A stretch of 61,897 nucleotides of DNA from Azospirillum brasilense (GCF_007827795.1 NZ_VITI01000024.1:1-61897), one strand, 5' to 3'; counted from the first letter of the stretch, positions 43,431 to 51,397 are shown. Numbers and translations are program-made. The notes: generated from the sequence alone by a model not told the origin.

Positions 43431-43757
43431 ATGTTCTCGTTATCGTGCGAACCCCTTTCCATCCAAAAGCGTGCCTACCCGCTTTCAGCGCGCGAATATC
43501 ACCTGTCGCTTGAAACCGCTCTTTGGGATGCTTGTGATGAAATCGCCGCGATACACAGTATTACAACTGGCGAGTTGCTGTTGACCTTGTATGACCGCTT
43601 GCCCATCCAGAGCACATACGGAAAATCATTAGCGCTTATGCATCGTACTATCCCGGTTTTCCTTGTTGCCTACTTCCGCCGTCGCGCGAACTTGGGCGGT
43701 GTTGATCTAAATTTGGTTTATAGTGATGTAATGCCGGATGAGGTTTTTTCCGATTAA
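43431..43757 (+). CDS. Ribbon-helix-helix-like small protein
   Basis: 108 aa. YHLSLETALWDACDEIAAIHSITTGELL resembles the RHH_4 type found in alphaproteobacteria (a strand, then ALW..L..IA...G.....L), and the ending VFLVAYFRRRA fits that fold. It may be a DNA-binding regulator. Usual Arg/Ser contacts at the N-terminus are not obvious, so the family is tentative. It is separated from hicA by a KorB operator. Confidence 0.55.
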   Translation: MFSLSCEPLSIQKRAYPLSAREYHLSLETALWDACDEIAAIHSITTGELLLTLYDRLPIQSTYGKSLALMHRTIPVFLVAYFRRRANLGGVDLNLVYSDVMPDEVFSD

Positions 43758-43769
43758 TGGCGTTACCGT

Positions 43770-43782
43770 TTTAGCCGCTAAA
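43770..43782. promoter_or_regulatory. KorB operator (OB) upstream of hicAB
   Basis: A perfect TTTAGCCGCTAAA, 17 bp before the first hic inverted repeat. Confidence 0.85.
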
Positions 43783-43798
43783 GCCAAACTTTCTTGAG

Positions 43799-43856
43799 TG
43801 ATAGCGCATTCCGCTATCACTTTTTTGTTGCCGTTGCTAGCGCATTCCGCTATCAT
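43799..43856 (+). promoter_or_regulatory. hicAB promoter with twin inverted-repeat operators
   Basis: TGATAGCG-CATTC-CGCTATCA (43799-43819) and a near copy (43835-43855, one arm change) lie 36 bp apart. A -35 TTGCCG (43828-43833), 17-bp spacer and -10 TATCAT (43851-43856) overlap the second copy. The predicted start point falls on or next to the hicA ATG. The palindromes are likely HicB autoregulatory sites. Confidence 0.65.
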
Positions 43857-43863
43857 CACGGAC

Positions 43864-44118
43864 ATGAACAAGACGCACCGCACCACTCTCGCCGCCATCT
43901 TCGCCAACCCGGTCCGGGCGGACATCAAATGGGCCGACATCGAGGCGCTGGTGCGCGGCCTTGGTGGAGAGGTTCACCAGCGCGCAGGTAGCCGGGTTAT
44001 GCTTGTTCTGAATGGGGTGCGCGCCAACTTCCATTCACCTCATCCCCGTCCGGACACGGACAAGGGCGCGGTGAAATCGGTGCGACAGTTTCTCAGCAAT
44101 GCGGGTGTGATGCCATGA
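43864..44118 (+). CDS. hicA: HicA-family toxin (mRNA interferase)
   Basis: 84 aa. It has the HicA double-stranded-RNA-binding-like fold signature: IKWADIEALVRGLGGEVHQRAGSR, then VRANFHSPHPRP with the conserved catalytic-type histidine, and VKSVRQFLSNAGV. HicA cleaves mRNA when not bound by HicB. No ribosome site precedes the ATG, and the promoter spacing suggests a leaderless message. It overlaps hicB by 4 nt. Confidence 0.88.
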   Translation: MNKTHRTTLAAIFANPVRADIKWADIEALVRGLGGEVHQRAGSRVMLVLNGVRANFHSPHPRPDTDKGAVKSVRQFLSNAGVMP

Positions 44119-44441
44119 CGATGGAATACAAGGGATACACTGCCGGTCCCATCGACTTCGATCCTGAAGACGGGTTGTTCACGGGCACCGTTCACGGACT
44201 TCGAGACGTGATCCATTTCCGTGGACGGACCGCTGAAGAGGTGTTGGCTTCCTTCCGGGAAGGCATTGACGACTATTTGGCTTTCTGCGCCGAACGTGGT
44301 GAGGAACCGGACAAGCCGTTCAACGGCAATATGATGGTGCGCGGCACGCCCGATCAGCACCGCAAGGCAGCGATGAGGGCCGCCGCAGCGGGCATCAGTC
44401 TTAGCCAATGGGTGGCTCGCCAGATCGACGCGGCGCCTTAA
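44115..44441 (+). CDS. hicB: HicB-family antitoxin
   Basis: 108 aa. The partial RNase-H-like domain is MEYKGYTAGPIDFDPEDGLFTG through FREGIDDYLAFCAERGEEP. The C-terminus (RKAAMRAAAAGISLSQWVARQI) is a helical DNA-binding segment of the HicB ribbon-helix-helix type. It neutralises HicA and represses the operon. Toxin-before-antitoxin order is usual for hicAB. Confidence 0.88.
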   Translation: MTMEYKGYTAGPIDFDPEDGLFTGTVHGLRDVIHFRGRTAEEVLASFREGIDDYLAFCAERGEEPDKPFNGNMMVRGTPDQHRKAAMRAAAAGISLSQWVARQIDAAP

Positions 44442-44496
44442 CAAGAAGGGCTCGCGTTCTTCGGTTGCTTCCGAGAGAAGTGAAAGGAAACATCTG

Positions 44497-44682
44497 ATGC
44501 CAGGATCACCAGAGGACAATATAGAGGCGGAGAGTTACGACGTATCGGGGTACTTTTGTACTCGTGTTGACTGTCCTGTCTGCGGTTGGACGACCTATGC
44601 GGAGGGAGACGTTAGAGGGGAAAGTGTGACCTGCGACAACTCTGAGTGCGCTGTTACTCTGCATGTTGGCTTAGTTTTCTGA
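44497..44682 (+). CDS. Small zinc-ribbon-like protein
   Basis: 61 aa, with GAAAGGAAA upstream. Four cysteines (C-P-V-C in CPVCGW, then CDNSEC) suit a zinc ribbon. It has no membrane segment. Such proteins are common in phage and plasmid accessory regions; function unknown. Base composition is lower in GC than the backbone. Confidence 0.6.
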   Translation: MPGSPEDNIEAESYDVSGYFCTRVDCPVCGWTTYAEGDVRGESVTCDNSECAVTLHVGLVF

Positions 44683-44694
44683 AGGTGAATTCCT

Positions 44695-44940
44695 ATGAAG
44701 AGTTACTTGACCAGCAAGAATGTTATGATCGTAGCCATGACCTGTTTCTTTTCAGGAATTGCGCTGTTCTTTTTCTATACGATTTGGCTCCATACTTGGT
44801 ATCCGGACGGAAATTACCACTATTTCCACTATTTTACTCGCACCCTAATTCTCGGCGGGAGCTTTCTGTTCTTCCTGGCCCTCGCGCTTTACGTCACTGA
44901 CGATCCATTCGCCGACCGGACGGAAGGCAATGATACTTAA
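44695..44940 (+). CDS. Small two-helix membrane protein
   Basis: 81 aa with GAAGGTG upstream. It has two membrane segments (MIVAMTCFFSGIALFFFYTIW and LILGGSFLFFLALALYV, the first slightly split) and a charged C-terminus. No family was recognised. It is AT-rich compared with the tra genes, suggesting separate origin. It begins 12 bp after the zinc-ribbon gene and is probably co-transcribed. Confidence 0.6.
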   Translation: MKSYLTSKNVMIVAMTCFFSGIALFFFYTIWLHTWYPDGNYHYFHYFTRTLILGGSFLFFLALALYVTDDPFADRTEGNDT

Positions 44941-45100
44941 CCGTCTCTTAACTTCCGAGGCTTCGCAGTGGGGGAGCGCCTGTATTCATATAAGGTATAT
45001 TATGGTTATGACTTTTCAAACATAACGCGGAAACCCGCAGAAAACCTAGCTTATTAGCTTTTGCTTATACTTGCAAATCCACTGGCCCAAGGAGCCTTGC
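44941..45100. other. AT-rich intergenic stretch
   Basis: 160 bp with no gene. TTCATATAAGGTATATTATGG near 44988-45008 is AT-rich and could contain a promoter for the next genes, but no well-spaced -35 box was found. Confidence 0.3.
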
Positions 45101-45415
45101 GTGACGTACCGACCGGAACTCATTCGCGCGGTATCATCCGGCACCGTTCAGATCGAATATCGCCACGGCCACACCGACGCCGGGCATTACTGCGTGACCG
45201 GCGAGCATCGCGCTTGGCGTGTCGGCTTTAAGGGCGTCAACGCAGATGGCTCCGGCTTCGCCGTGCTGGACGTCGCCGGTCCCTATGAGGACCAGGAGGA
45301 CGCCGAGGACACGGCCAACGCGATGAACGCGGACCTGGACAAGCTCCGGACGTGGCTGGCGACGTTGACCGACGCCGACCGCAAGTATCTCGACCACCGC
45401 GCCGCCAACGACTAG
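45101..45415 (+). CDS. Hypothetical protein
   Basis: 104 aa from GTG 45101, with AAGGAG at good spacing (an upstream ATG at 45071 lacks a ribosome site). The sequence alternates short strands with an acidic helix (EDQEDAEDTANAMNADLDKLRTWL). No signal or membrane segment and no recognised family. It is followed 16 bp later by the 45432 gene. Confidence 0.55.
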   Translation: MTYRPELIRAVSSGTVQIEYRHGHTDAGHYCVTGEHRAWRVGFKGVNADGSGFAVLDVAGPYEDQEDAEDTANAMNADLDKLRTWLATLTDADRKYLDHRAAND

Positions 45416-45431
45416 CCAGGGGGATTCCCGG

Positions 45432-46526
45432 ATGACGACAAAGGCCCGCCCTGCCCCAGCCTTGAGCAAGAGCCTTGTGGTTCCTGATGCATATCGGCGC
45501 CGCCTGCTCCGCCTAACCGCCGATCAGCGCGCCCGCATCGTCTATGGCGTGCACGATGAAGAAAACCCGGTGCCCCATGTCGGCGTGGTTCTGGCTGGCC
45601 GCCAGCTTGTGGCGTGGATCACCGAATCCGGTTGGGAGAATGACCAGCTCGACACGGAAGGCTCCGTTGCGTCCGAGGCTCATCAATCCGTCGTGCCCTG
45701 CCCCGGCGCCGACAACCCTCTTCGCCTCATTCGCCAAGGTGGCGATAGCCTGCCGCTGCTGCGCGTGCATCGGCGCACGGTCGGCAAGCCGGATGACCAG
45801 GGGTTCCCAGCCTATATCCCGTCCACCGAATGGCAACGCCGGGTGTGTGAGGACATGACGGCCGCCATCGGCATGGTTGAGATCATCAAGCCGAACTGGC
45901 AGGCCGAGGATTGGACCGTTGTCGGAGTGCTGGTTCCGGCCGACCGGCAAGCGTGGGCGTGCATGGCCCATTCGGTGGCGAAGTCTCGGGCGGAGGCTGA
46001 ACGCAAAGTCCCCCTCCCCGACGACCCGTTTCCGCTGACCCACCGTATTGTGGACATCGAGACGCCAGACGGCGCCGGCACGCTGCGCATGACCAGCGCC
46101 AGCACACGCGCGTATCTCCGCAGCGCCACCAATCCCGCCGGGATCGACACCCACGCCTTGACGGAAATCGTCCTAGAGGGTGTTCCGGGGGTAACTCTGG
46201 AAGCGCGTCGCGGGTTTCGCGACTTCACATGGAGCCTGCACCTCCACGCTGGCCGTGATCCGAGCCGGGTCAACGGGTTCCATGTCTATCCCGGTCTCGT
46301 GGATGGCGCGGAGGCCCTTGCTCTGGTGATGGAGGTCGGCCGCACCTTCGTCCTGCCGCCGCCTCCACCGGCCGATCCCAACATCACGCCGGTCGCTCAA
46401 CGCGCATACATCGAGCATATGGCCGGTGTTTGGGACAAGGAGCGCCGGATGCGCTTTGTCCTCGACGCTTTAGGTCTTCCGAGCGACGCCATCCCCTATG
46501 AAGTCACGGAACGCAGCGTGGCCTGA
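45432..46526 (+). CDS. Hypothetical protein
   Basis: 364 aa with a GGGGGA site. It looks like a soluble alpha/beta protein: DQRARIVYGVHDEENPVPHVGVVLAG at the start, a middle ADRQAWACMAHSVAKSRAEAERK, and a C-terminal RAYIEHMAGVWDKERRMRFVLDALGL. No known motif was identified. GC content and codon use match the plasmid backbone. It precedes a degenerate KorB operator. Confidence 0.6.
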   Translation: MTTKARPAPALSKSLVVPDAYRRRLLRLTADQRARIVYGVHDEENPVPHVGVVLAGRQLVAWITESGWENDQLDTEGSVASEAHQSVVPCPGADNPLRLIRQGGDSLPLLRVHRRTVGKPDDQGFPAYIPSTEWQRRVCEDMTAAIGMVEIIKPNWQAEDWTVVGVLVPADRQAWACMAHSVAKSRAEAERKVPLPDDPFPLTHRIVDIETPDGAGTLRMTSASTRAYLRSATNPAGIDTHALTEIVLEGVPGVTLEARRGFRDFTWSLHLHAGRDPSRVNGFHVYPGLVDGAEALALVMEVGRTFVLPPPPPADPNITPVAQRAYIEHMAGVWDKERRMRFVLDALGLPSDAIPYEVTERSVA

Positions 46527-46531
46527 TTTGC

Positions 46532-46544
46532 TTTAGCCGCTCAA
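46532..46544. promoter_or_regulatory. Degenerate KorB operator
   Basis: TTTAGCCGCTCAA, 12 of 13 matches to OB, between the 45432 and 46591 genes. Confidence 0.55.
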
Positions 46545-46590
46545 ACAACAAACAGCAGGTTTCATCTGCGTTAAGAAAGAAGGTGATGCC

Positions 46591-47031
46591 ATGAGCATGT
46601 ATAAGATTGTTGGTTTTTGGTGTAAGGATGAAAACCGCAAAAGTGGCGCATTTAAACATCTTATTGCGGCTTTAGTTGCCGATATTGTGGTTATTATTAT
46701 TGCGCTCGGTGTATCTCTGCATATAATTGGGCCGTTATTGTTAGCTGTTACTGCTTGCTATTATTTTTTTGCTTCTCATCTCTACACCCCCCGTGAACGG
46801 AGAACTATTGTTCCTGACTCTCTCATGAAGGTCATTGCTGAATCTCCCGAAATATCTGATGAGGTTAAAGATGAAATGGCTAAACGTTTGAAAGCGAATG
46901 GCTGTCTTGCGTTCCGCGATCTTTACCGCATTGAAAAAGATGTCCGCGCTGATGCTGCCAACAAGGAGCGTCAAAACGGCGATGGTTATAAAGCTCTGGT
47001 CGCTCGTTTGGGCACAGACCGCACCGTTTGA
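46591..47031 (+). CDS. Membrane protein of unknown function
   Basis: 146 aa with GAAGGTGATG upstream. Two adjacent membrane segments (LIAALVADIVVIIIALGVSL, then IIGPLLLAVTACYYFFASHL, residues about 26-65) lead into a cytoplasmic helical tail with EISDEVKDEMAKRL. Base composition is AT-rich (TTT/TTA codons frequent) against a GC-rich backbone, which suggests recent acquisition. Confidence 0.6.
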   Translation: MSMYKIVGFWCKDENRKSGAFKHLIAALVADIVVIIIALGVSLHIIGPLLLAVTACYYFFASHLYTPRERRTIVPDSLMKVIAESPEISDEVKDEMAKRLKANGCLAFRDLYRIEKDVRADAANKERQNGDGYKALVARLGTDRTV

Positions 47032-47098
47032 CTTAGCTTAATAAAATTTCTTTTGTCCGCTAGAGATCACTGCACCGCTATCCATCAGGAGGACCGAA

Positions 47099-47614
47099 AT
47101 GTTACGTTTTCTCGCTGTTGCCATCATTGCAATGCTCGCAACCACCACCGCCCATGCGGACGGCCCCAAGGGCACCCGCGTTCAAACGCAAGTCCAGTTT
47201 CTGACGGTTGCCGCACCGAATGGCCCCACTGACGTTGCGTCAGCACTGACAAACACGTCAAGCGCCACTCCATTTGCGGTTCTGAAGGGAACCAATCCCC
47301 ACGCGCTTTATCAAGCGCTGTCTAAATCTTTTGCGGTTTCCAATGTTCGCGGGGGTACCCTTAGTGCTGCCGATGGAAAACCCACGTACATGGTTCTTGA
47401 GACGATTGGCGGTCATGATAATTTTCATTTGAACGTTCTTTCGAATGTTCACGGCGATCAAGTTAGTTTTGCTTATGATCTTACCGTCCGAGACGGAGAG
47501 CGCCATATCCGTCAAGCAAACGAGTTGTCTGTTTCCTCTGGAGACACTGTCGTTTCCATCGGATGGTCAGACGGTATAGCCACCGTCACAATGCTTCGCC
47601 CTGTTGCCATGTGA
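47099..47614 (+). CDS. Secreted protein of unknown function
   Basis: 171 aa, AGGAGGA site. A signal peptide ends near TTAHA. The mature domain is beta-rich (TRVQTQVQFLTVAA, YMVLETIGGHDNFHLNVLS, VSFAYDLTVRDGERHI) with no cysteines. No family recognised; likely periplasmic. The next gene follows a KorB operator. Confidence 0.6.
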   Translation: MLRFLAVAIIAMLATTTAHADGPKGTRVQTQVQFLTVAAPNGPTDVASALTNTSSATPFAVLKGTNPHALYQALSKSFAVSNVRGGTLSAADGKPTYMVLETIGGHDNFHLNVLSNVHGDQVSFAYDLTVRDGERHIRQANELSVSSGDTVVSIGWSDGIATVTMLRPVAM

Positions 47615-47639
47615 AACCCAACGCGAGACGCAGGAATGT

Positions 47640-47652
47640 TTTAGCCGCTAAA
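47640..47652. promoter_or_regulatory. KorB operator (OB) before the 47677 gene
   Basis: A perfect TTTAGCCGCTAAA about 25 bp before the next start codon. Confidence 0.85.
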
Positions 47653-47676
47653 GCACCACACTAAAGGAGACGCCCG

Positions 47677-47994
47677 TTGAGCCGCTACGAAGTCACCACG
47701 CACTACCCCGCGGGCGTTTCCTGCATCGTCGGTTGGGATAATCCGTTGCAGACGTATTTTGCTCAGGTTGAGCGCGTTATGTCCGACCCTGACAGCGAGC
47801 CTGATTTTATGCTGTGGATTGGTTGCTCCGCTTCCGAATGCCTGGACACTGCCCAGCTCGCGGATGCCATCGCTCCATGGGCGTCCCTGCCCGCCGACAT
47901 TGCTGAAAAGCTGGAGTTAGAGCGGGACACATCTCACTCGCCGACCCGCACTCAGGCCCTTGTTTACAACGCAATGAACCAGAGATCGGCCTAA
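47677..47994 (+). CDS. Hypothetical protein
   Basis: 105 aa from TTG 47677, supported by AAGGAGA at proper distance; no ATG lies near. It contains YEVTTHYPAGVSCIVGWDNPLQTYFAQVER and a helical C-terminus. The start resembles small plasmid proteins of unknown function. Directly KorB-adjacent. Confidence 0.6.
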   Translation: MSRYEVTTHYPAGVSCIVGWDNPLQTYFAQVERVMSDPDSEPDFMLWIGCSASECLDTAQLADAIAPWASLPADIAEKLELERDTSHSPTRTQALVYNAMNQRSA

Positions 47995-47998
47995 AGGA

Positions 47999-48187
47999 AT
48001 GCGACCTTTGAAAAGGCCACCCCTCACCACATTGGAGCGTTGGACTGCAATCCGTGATAGTGGGTTTGCCTTGGGCGGCATTCGAATGCTTGCCTGCAAT
48101 CTTGGGCGACGCAAAGGCGAAGCCGCCGAGGCTTGGGACTGCGGCTTTATCAATCGCCTGTACCTTGATGGCATGTCTAATATTTAA
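47999..48187 (+). CDS. Possible small basic protein
   Basis: 62 aa, beginning 4 bp after the previous stop. The protein is basic with GGIRMLACNLGRRKGEAAEAWD. The only ribosome-like sequence (AAAGGA) directly abuts the ATG, so initiation is doubtful unless coupled. Function unknown. Confidence 0.4.
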   Translation: MRPLKRPPLTTLERWTAIRDSGFALGGIRMLACNLGRRKGEAAEAWDCGFINRLYLDGMSNI

Positions 48188-48217
48188 ACGATGCACGAAA
48201 AATAGAAAGGATAGCAT

Positions 48218-48403
48218 ATGGATCGTATCACTAACTTTGTCACGGGCCTATCCCCTGAAGCAATCCGATGGATCATCGTTGCCGCCCTTTTCGCCACAAT
48301 TCTTCCACTCTCACGCCTATCGCCAGTAATGGCATTTATAATATTTATTGTTCTCCTTTCAGGAGCGATGTTTCTAGGCATGATGTTCGGCGTGACCTTT
48401 TAA
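48218..48403 (+). CDS. Small two-helix membrane protein
   Basis: 61 aa with GAAAGGA 7 nt before ATG. Two hydrophobic segments (WIIVAALFATILPLS and PVMAFIIFIVLLSGAMFLGM). No family recognised. Followed by a KorB operator 14 bp after its stop. Confidence 0.6.
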   Translation: MDRITNFVTGLSPEAIRWIIVAALFATILPLSRLSPVMAFIIFIVLLSGAMFLGMMFGVTF

Positions 48404-48417
48404 CCGACTCTCTCTGT

Positions 48418-48430
48418 TTTAGCCGCTAAA
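48418..48430. promoter_or_regulatory. KorB operator (OB) before the 48460 gene
   Basis: A perfect TTTAGCCGCTAAA, about 30 bp ahead of the next start codon. Confidence 0.85.
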
Positions 48431-48459
48431 ACTCATGCCGAACGGGAGCAATCCGAGCA

Positions 48460-49233
48460 ATGTCATCCACCACTTGGAAGCAGGCGACTTTTGCCGGTCG
48501 CACATGGAAATGCGATGAAGTTGTTCTTTATGTTCGCAGTAATCAATCGCCGCGAGACAAGAGCCCTGCGATACAGAAAGCAACCATCGTTTGTTTCGGT
48601 GAGGGCCGGATAAAAATTGACGTTTCGGGGCGTCAACTATGGACAACTTATGGCAACATCAAACCTCTTGATTATCGGTTTTCCCCCGATGGTCATAGTG
48701 GTCTTGATACAGATAAAGTGGCTTCTTCTGCAACTTCTATGTTGGAGCTGCCAGATAGGCCAGCGAATAATGAAACGCGCAGTAAGAAATGGCCGCCCGT
48801 CAGGGTTCCAGCGTTCGCAACACCCATTAACATCAATCCAGACGTGGACGGCCCGCCCGATTGGGGGTTTTCGTGGGATGAAAATGACTCCATTGCCTTC
48901 GACCTTTCCCCATGGTTGGAGGCGGCATCTGATAGTGACATTCTCACCATTACCGATAGTCGATGCAGCGACGGAAATTACGGTCCTAGGTTCGGCGCTG
49001 ATGATAAATGGCCCATCACGATCATCGGTTGGTTTCGCGCCAATTCATCGCCGAGTCCTCTTAAAGATTTAATTCAAAGGTTCGATCATGATTGGCCGAC
49101 CGCTGAAATCTGGCTCCCTCCCTTTTGGCTGATAGCGTGGATAGCCATCAACCGCCCCCATCTTCTTCGGCGAGTGATTGACGAAGCAGATGACGCTACG
49201 TCAGAGCGGATCGCACACACCATCGAACACTGA
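48460..49233 (+). CDS. Hypothetical protein
   Basis: 257 aa with a GGGAGCAA site. Soluble; Trp-rich (WTTYGNIKPLDYRF, DWGFSWDENDSIAFDLSPWL, IWLPPFWLIAWIAINRPHL). The hydrophobic Trp-rich stretch near the C-terminus could be a weak membrane contact. No family recognised. Lower GC than the backbone. Confidence 0.55.
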   Translation: MSSTTWKQATFAGRTWKCDEVVLYVRSNQSPRDKSPAIQKATIVCFGEGRIKIDVSGRQLWTTYGNIKPLDYRFSPDGHSGLDTDKVASSATSMLELPDRPANNETRSKKWPPVRVPAFATPININPDVDGPPDWGFSWDENDSIAFDLSPWLEAASDSDILTITDSRCSDGNYGPRFGADDKWPITIIGWFRANSSPSPLKDLIQRFDHDWPTAEIWLPPFWLIAWIAINRPHLLRRVIDEADDATSERIAHTIEH

Positions 49234-49247
49234 TAAGGAGCATCCAA

Positions 49248-49658
49248 ATGAAGCGTACCCTTGCCATCGCCGTCCTGAGTGCCCTTTCCGCGTCACCAGC
49301 CGCGGCCACGGACGCCACCATTACCGAACTGGTAGCGCTCCGCGACGTGACGATCCGGAGCAGCACTGTGCATTTGCCGGTGACCCGGCACGCTGACGGC
49401 CTCCTGTGCGTGGCTTACGTCTCGGCCACCTCCATCGACACTGAGGCCCAAACAACCAAGGTGACGACTTCGCGCGTCTGTGGCGTTCCGATGGCCGCTC
49501 AACCGGCGCCGGATGGCTGGCCCCTCGCCAGCGTCACCGAGTACCCGGAAGGTCTCCGCGCCATTCGGCCGTTCCTCTCCGACGACGGCGCCATGGTCGA
49601 GCTGCTGACCATCGAGCAGCGCGCCGGCAGCCGCACCGCCGTCGTGCCGGCCCGCTGA
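49248..49658 (+). CDS. Small secreted protein
   Basis: 136 aa with AAGGAGCA upstream. The signal peptide ends near SPAAA. The mature part (ITELVALRDVTIRSSTVHLP, LLCVAYVSATSID, two Cys) looks like a small periplasmic beta protein. Function unknown. Confidence 0.6.
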   Translation: MKRTLAIAVLSALSASPAAATDATITELVALRDVTIRSSTVHLPVTRHADGLLCVAYVSATSIDTEAQTTKVTTSRVCGVPMAAQPAPDGWPLASVTEYPEGLRAIRPFLSDDGAMVELLTIEQRAGSRTAVVPAR

Positions 49659-49686
49659 CCGTCTTCAGCAGCAGGGCACCTATTCG

Positions 49687-49827
49687 ATGACACCCGACGA
49701 ATCCCCCACAGAAGCAGAGCAGGCAAGGCGGCGCCGTACCATGCAGCGCTTATTCTTCATCGGCGTGGCTATGATGGTTATCGGCGTGATCTCTGGTATT
49801 ATTCTGCCGCTGTTCGAACCCCTCTGA
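49687..49827 (+). CDS. Small single-helix membrane protein
   Basis: 46 aa. A charged N-terminus (TPDESPTEAEQARRRR) precedes one membrane helix (LFFIGVAMMVIGVISGIILP). No clear ribosome site (GCACC only), so the start is tentative. Such single-pass miniproteins recur in this stretch. Confidence 0.5.
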   Translation: MTPDESPTEAEQARRRRTMQRLFFIGVAMMVIGVISGIILPLFEPL

Positions 49828-49908
49828 CATGGCCGGGGCCTTTGCCGGCCGTGCCGCCGCCTCATAACTTCGTCGCTGACCAGCTTCAAAATCGAGGGTT
49901 TTTGATCC

Positions 49909-50079
49909 ATGGCCTACCACCCGCCCAACGCTTATCGCGATCTTTGCCGCCGCCTCGACCGGACCACCAACGGTCCGCAGTCCGGCCGGTCTGCCATTTG
50001 GATTTTCGTCTCGGCCGTGGAGCTGGTCGGCGTCGGCGGGGGCCTTTGGTTTCTCGCCGAGAAATTCGGCATTCTTTAA
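49909..50079 (+). CDS. Small single-helix membrane protein
   Basis: 56 aa. The N-terminus is basic (YRDLCRRLDRTTNGPQSGR) and one membrane helix spans AIWIFVSAVELVGVGGGLWF. It is followed 14 bp later by the next gene with AAGGAAAA. Unknown function. Confidence 0.5.
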   Translation: MAYHPPNAYRDLCRRLDRTTNGPQSGRSAIWIFVSAVELVGVGGGLWFLAEKFGIL

Positions 50080-50093
50080 AGGAAAAAATTCAG

Positions 50094-50294
50094 ATGCTTG
50101 ATCCAGCGCACCTTTGCCATTGCGAGTACGCGGCAGGAGCCAACATCTGCGGTTGCCGCGAACCATCCACCACAACGATGATCTTTCAGGGCGTCGAGCA
50201 TCCGGTTTGCGCGGAGTGCGCGGCCGGGCGCCACCAAATGGATACGGCGGTACAGCCCGCTACCGTGGACGCTGGATGGGGGAATCCATCATGA
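50094..50294 (+). CDS. Small cysteine-rich protein
   Basis: 66 aa with AAAGGAAAA upstream. Cysteines and histidine are arranged as LCHCEYAAGANICGCRE and HPVCAECAAG, which suggests metal binding. Its end overlaps the next start by 4 nt, so the pair is translationally coupled. Confidence 0.6.
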   Translation: MLDPAHLCHCEYAAGANICGCREPSTTTMIFQGVEHPVCAECAAGRHQMDTAVQPATVDAGWGNPS

Positions 50295-50488
50295 ACAGCG
50301 TGCTTCCCGGTATAATTCTTAGATCACTTCGTCGTGCGATCATGATTGCAGTTGCTTATACTGGAATTCATTTTTATCTTGAAAAAGAGTCCTTTTTGCC
50401 ATTTGCCGTTTCTCTGCTGTTGTTGTCTTTGGTTATCGTCGCAGAAATGGTTCATGGCTACTACGGTCGATTTCGGTGGGATCACTAG
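50291..50488 (+). CDS. Small two-helix membrane protein
   Basis: 65 aa from ATG 50291 (ATGA overlap). Two hydrophobic segments (AIMIAVAYTGIHFYL and FAVSLLLLSLVIVAEMV). No family recognised. Confidence 0.55.
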   Translation: MNSVLPGIILRSLRRAIMIAVAYTGIHFYLEKESFLPFAVSLLLLSLVIVAEMVHGYYGRFRWDH

Positions 50489-50539
50489 CAAGTTTATTCG
50501 TTACTAAGTAACTTCTAACCATCATTCCGGAGCGGAATA

Positions 50540-50737
50540 ATGCCGAGCAACAACACTAAGCCACTGATTCCATCAAGCCGCGAAACGTGGCAGCATGTCA
50601 TGCGAGTCATTTACTTGATAATGATGACACTCGGCGCCTTCATCATCATCATGGCCGCCGCAAGCATCTGGGAGCACCGCCAAGCCGGGAATGACATGAG
50701 CGTGATGGTCTGGGACCTCTGGGTGGAAAGCGCCTGA
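50540..50737 (+). CDS. Small single-helix membrane protein
   Basis: 65 aa with GGAGCGG upstream. One membrane helix (VIYLIMMTLGAFIIIMAAASI) between polar ends. Unknown function; part of the run of miniproteins. Confidence 0.55.
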   Translation: MPSNNTKPLIPSSRETWQHVMRVIYLIMMTLGAFIIIMAAASIWEHRQAGNDMSVMVWDLWVESA

Positions 50738-50771
50738 CTGACCGCTTTTCCAACCAAACCGAAAGCGTCTG

Positions 50772-50951
50772 ATGATAACACCAGAAGACGAAAGCCGGCG
50801 GTCGCGCGAACGCGGTGCCGCCCAGGCCGATCAGGATCGGGCGCTTATCGGCTTCACCCTCGATCCCCAGCGCCAGTATTCCGATAAATGCTTTGATTGG
50901 CGGAGGGGATACGCCGAGAGGGCCGCGGCCATCCGGTCCACCTCGGCTTGA
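50772..50951 (+). CDS. Small charged protein
   Basis: 59 aa, soluble, with many charged residues (EDESRRSRERGAAQADQDR) and a helical end (YAERAAAIRSTSA). AAAGCG is the only upstream signal. Its reading frame keeps backbone-like GC3, which supports coding. Unknown function. Confidence 0.45.
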   Translation: MITPEDESRRSRERGAAQADQDRALIGFTLDPQRQYSDKCFDWRRGYAERAAAIRSTSA

Positions 50952-51033
50952 GTTGGCGGGGCGGTAAAGTGGTTACCGCCCCGCCGCTCACACACTGGAG
51001 AGGATGAAAGAGTGCATCATCCATGGGCGGGAG

Positions 51034-51273
51034 CTACGCCCTGCCCCGCCGCTCCCTGCGATCCCGGTCCAGATCGGTCCACAAGCGGCTAAGCTCCTGC
51101 AAAGCGCCTGGAGCGCGCTGCGCCCGCCAGCGTTCCAGGGCCTCGACCACAGCCACCGCGTGCGACCGGCACCACTCATCATGCGACCGGCGGCAGACAG
51201 GCCCACAGAAACGCTGTGAGCGGCGTCCGGGCGTGAAGGGTGCCGAACACCACGCGCAGGGGCGAGAACGCAT
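51034..51273 (-). CDS. Small zinc-finger-like protein
   Basis: 79 aa on the minus strand with GGGAGG 7 nt before the ATG. The N-terminus holds CAWCSAPFTPGRRSQRFCGPVC, a four-cysteine zinc-finger arrangement, followed by an Arg/Glu-rich helix. It is opposite in direction to the preceding miniproteins and parallel to the SprT-like gene upstream. A degenerate KorB operator lies about 110 bp upstream. Confidence 0.6.
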   Translation of the reverse strand: MRSRPCAWCSAPFTPGRRSQRFCGPVCRRSHDEWCRSHAVAVVEALERWRAQRAPGALQELSRLWTDLDRDRRERRGRA

Positions 51274-51384
51274 CCACGGGCCTCCCAGCAGGCTCCACGT
51301 ACGCGCTAGAGTGCGCGCCCTCCCCGCCCCTGCCTATTGTGCGTTCGGCGCCCTCGATTCCCCTCCCGTGCCAGGGCCGACCAT

Positions 51385-51397
51385 TTTTGCGGCTCAA
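51385..51397. promoter_or_regulatory. Degenerate KorB operator
   Basis: TTTTGCGGCTCAA, 11 of 13 matches, between the two minus-strand genes. Weak by itself. Confidence 0.3.

Noticed and set aside
44646..44900. Alternative 84-codon frame overlapping the two small genes at 44497 and 44695
   Set aside because: It has no ribosome site and scrambles the membrane-protein sequence, while the accepted frames have good sites.
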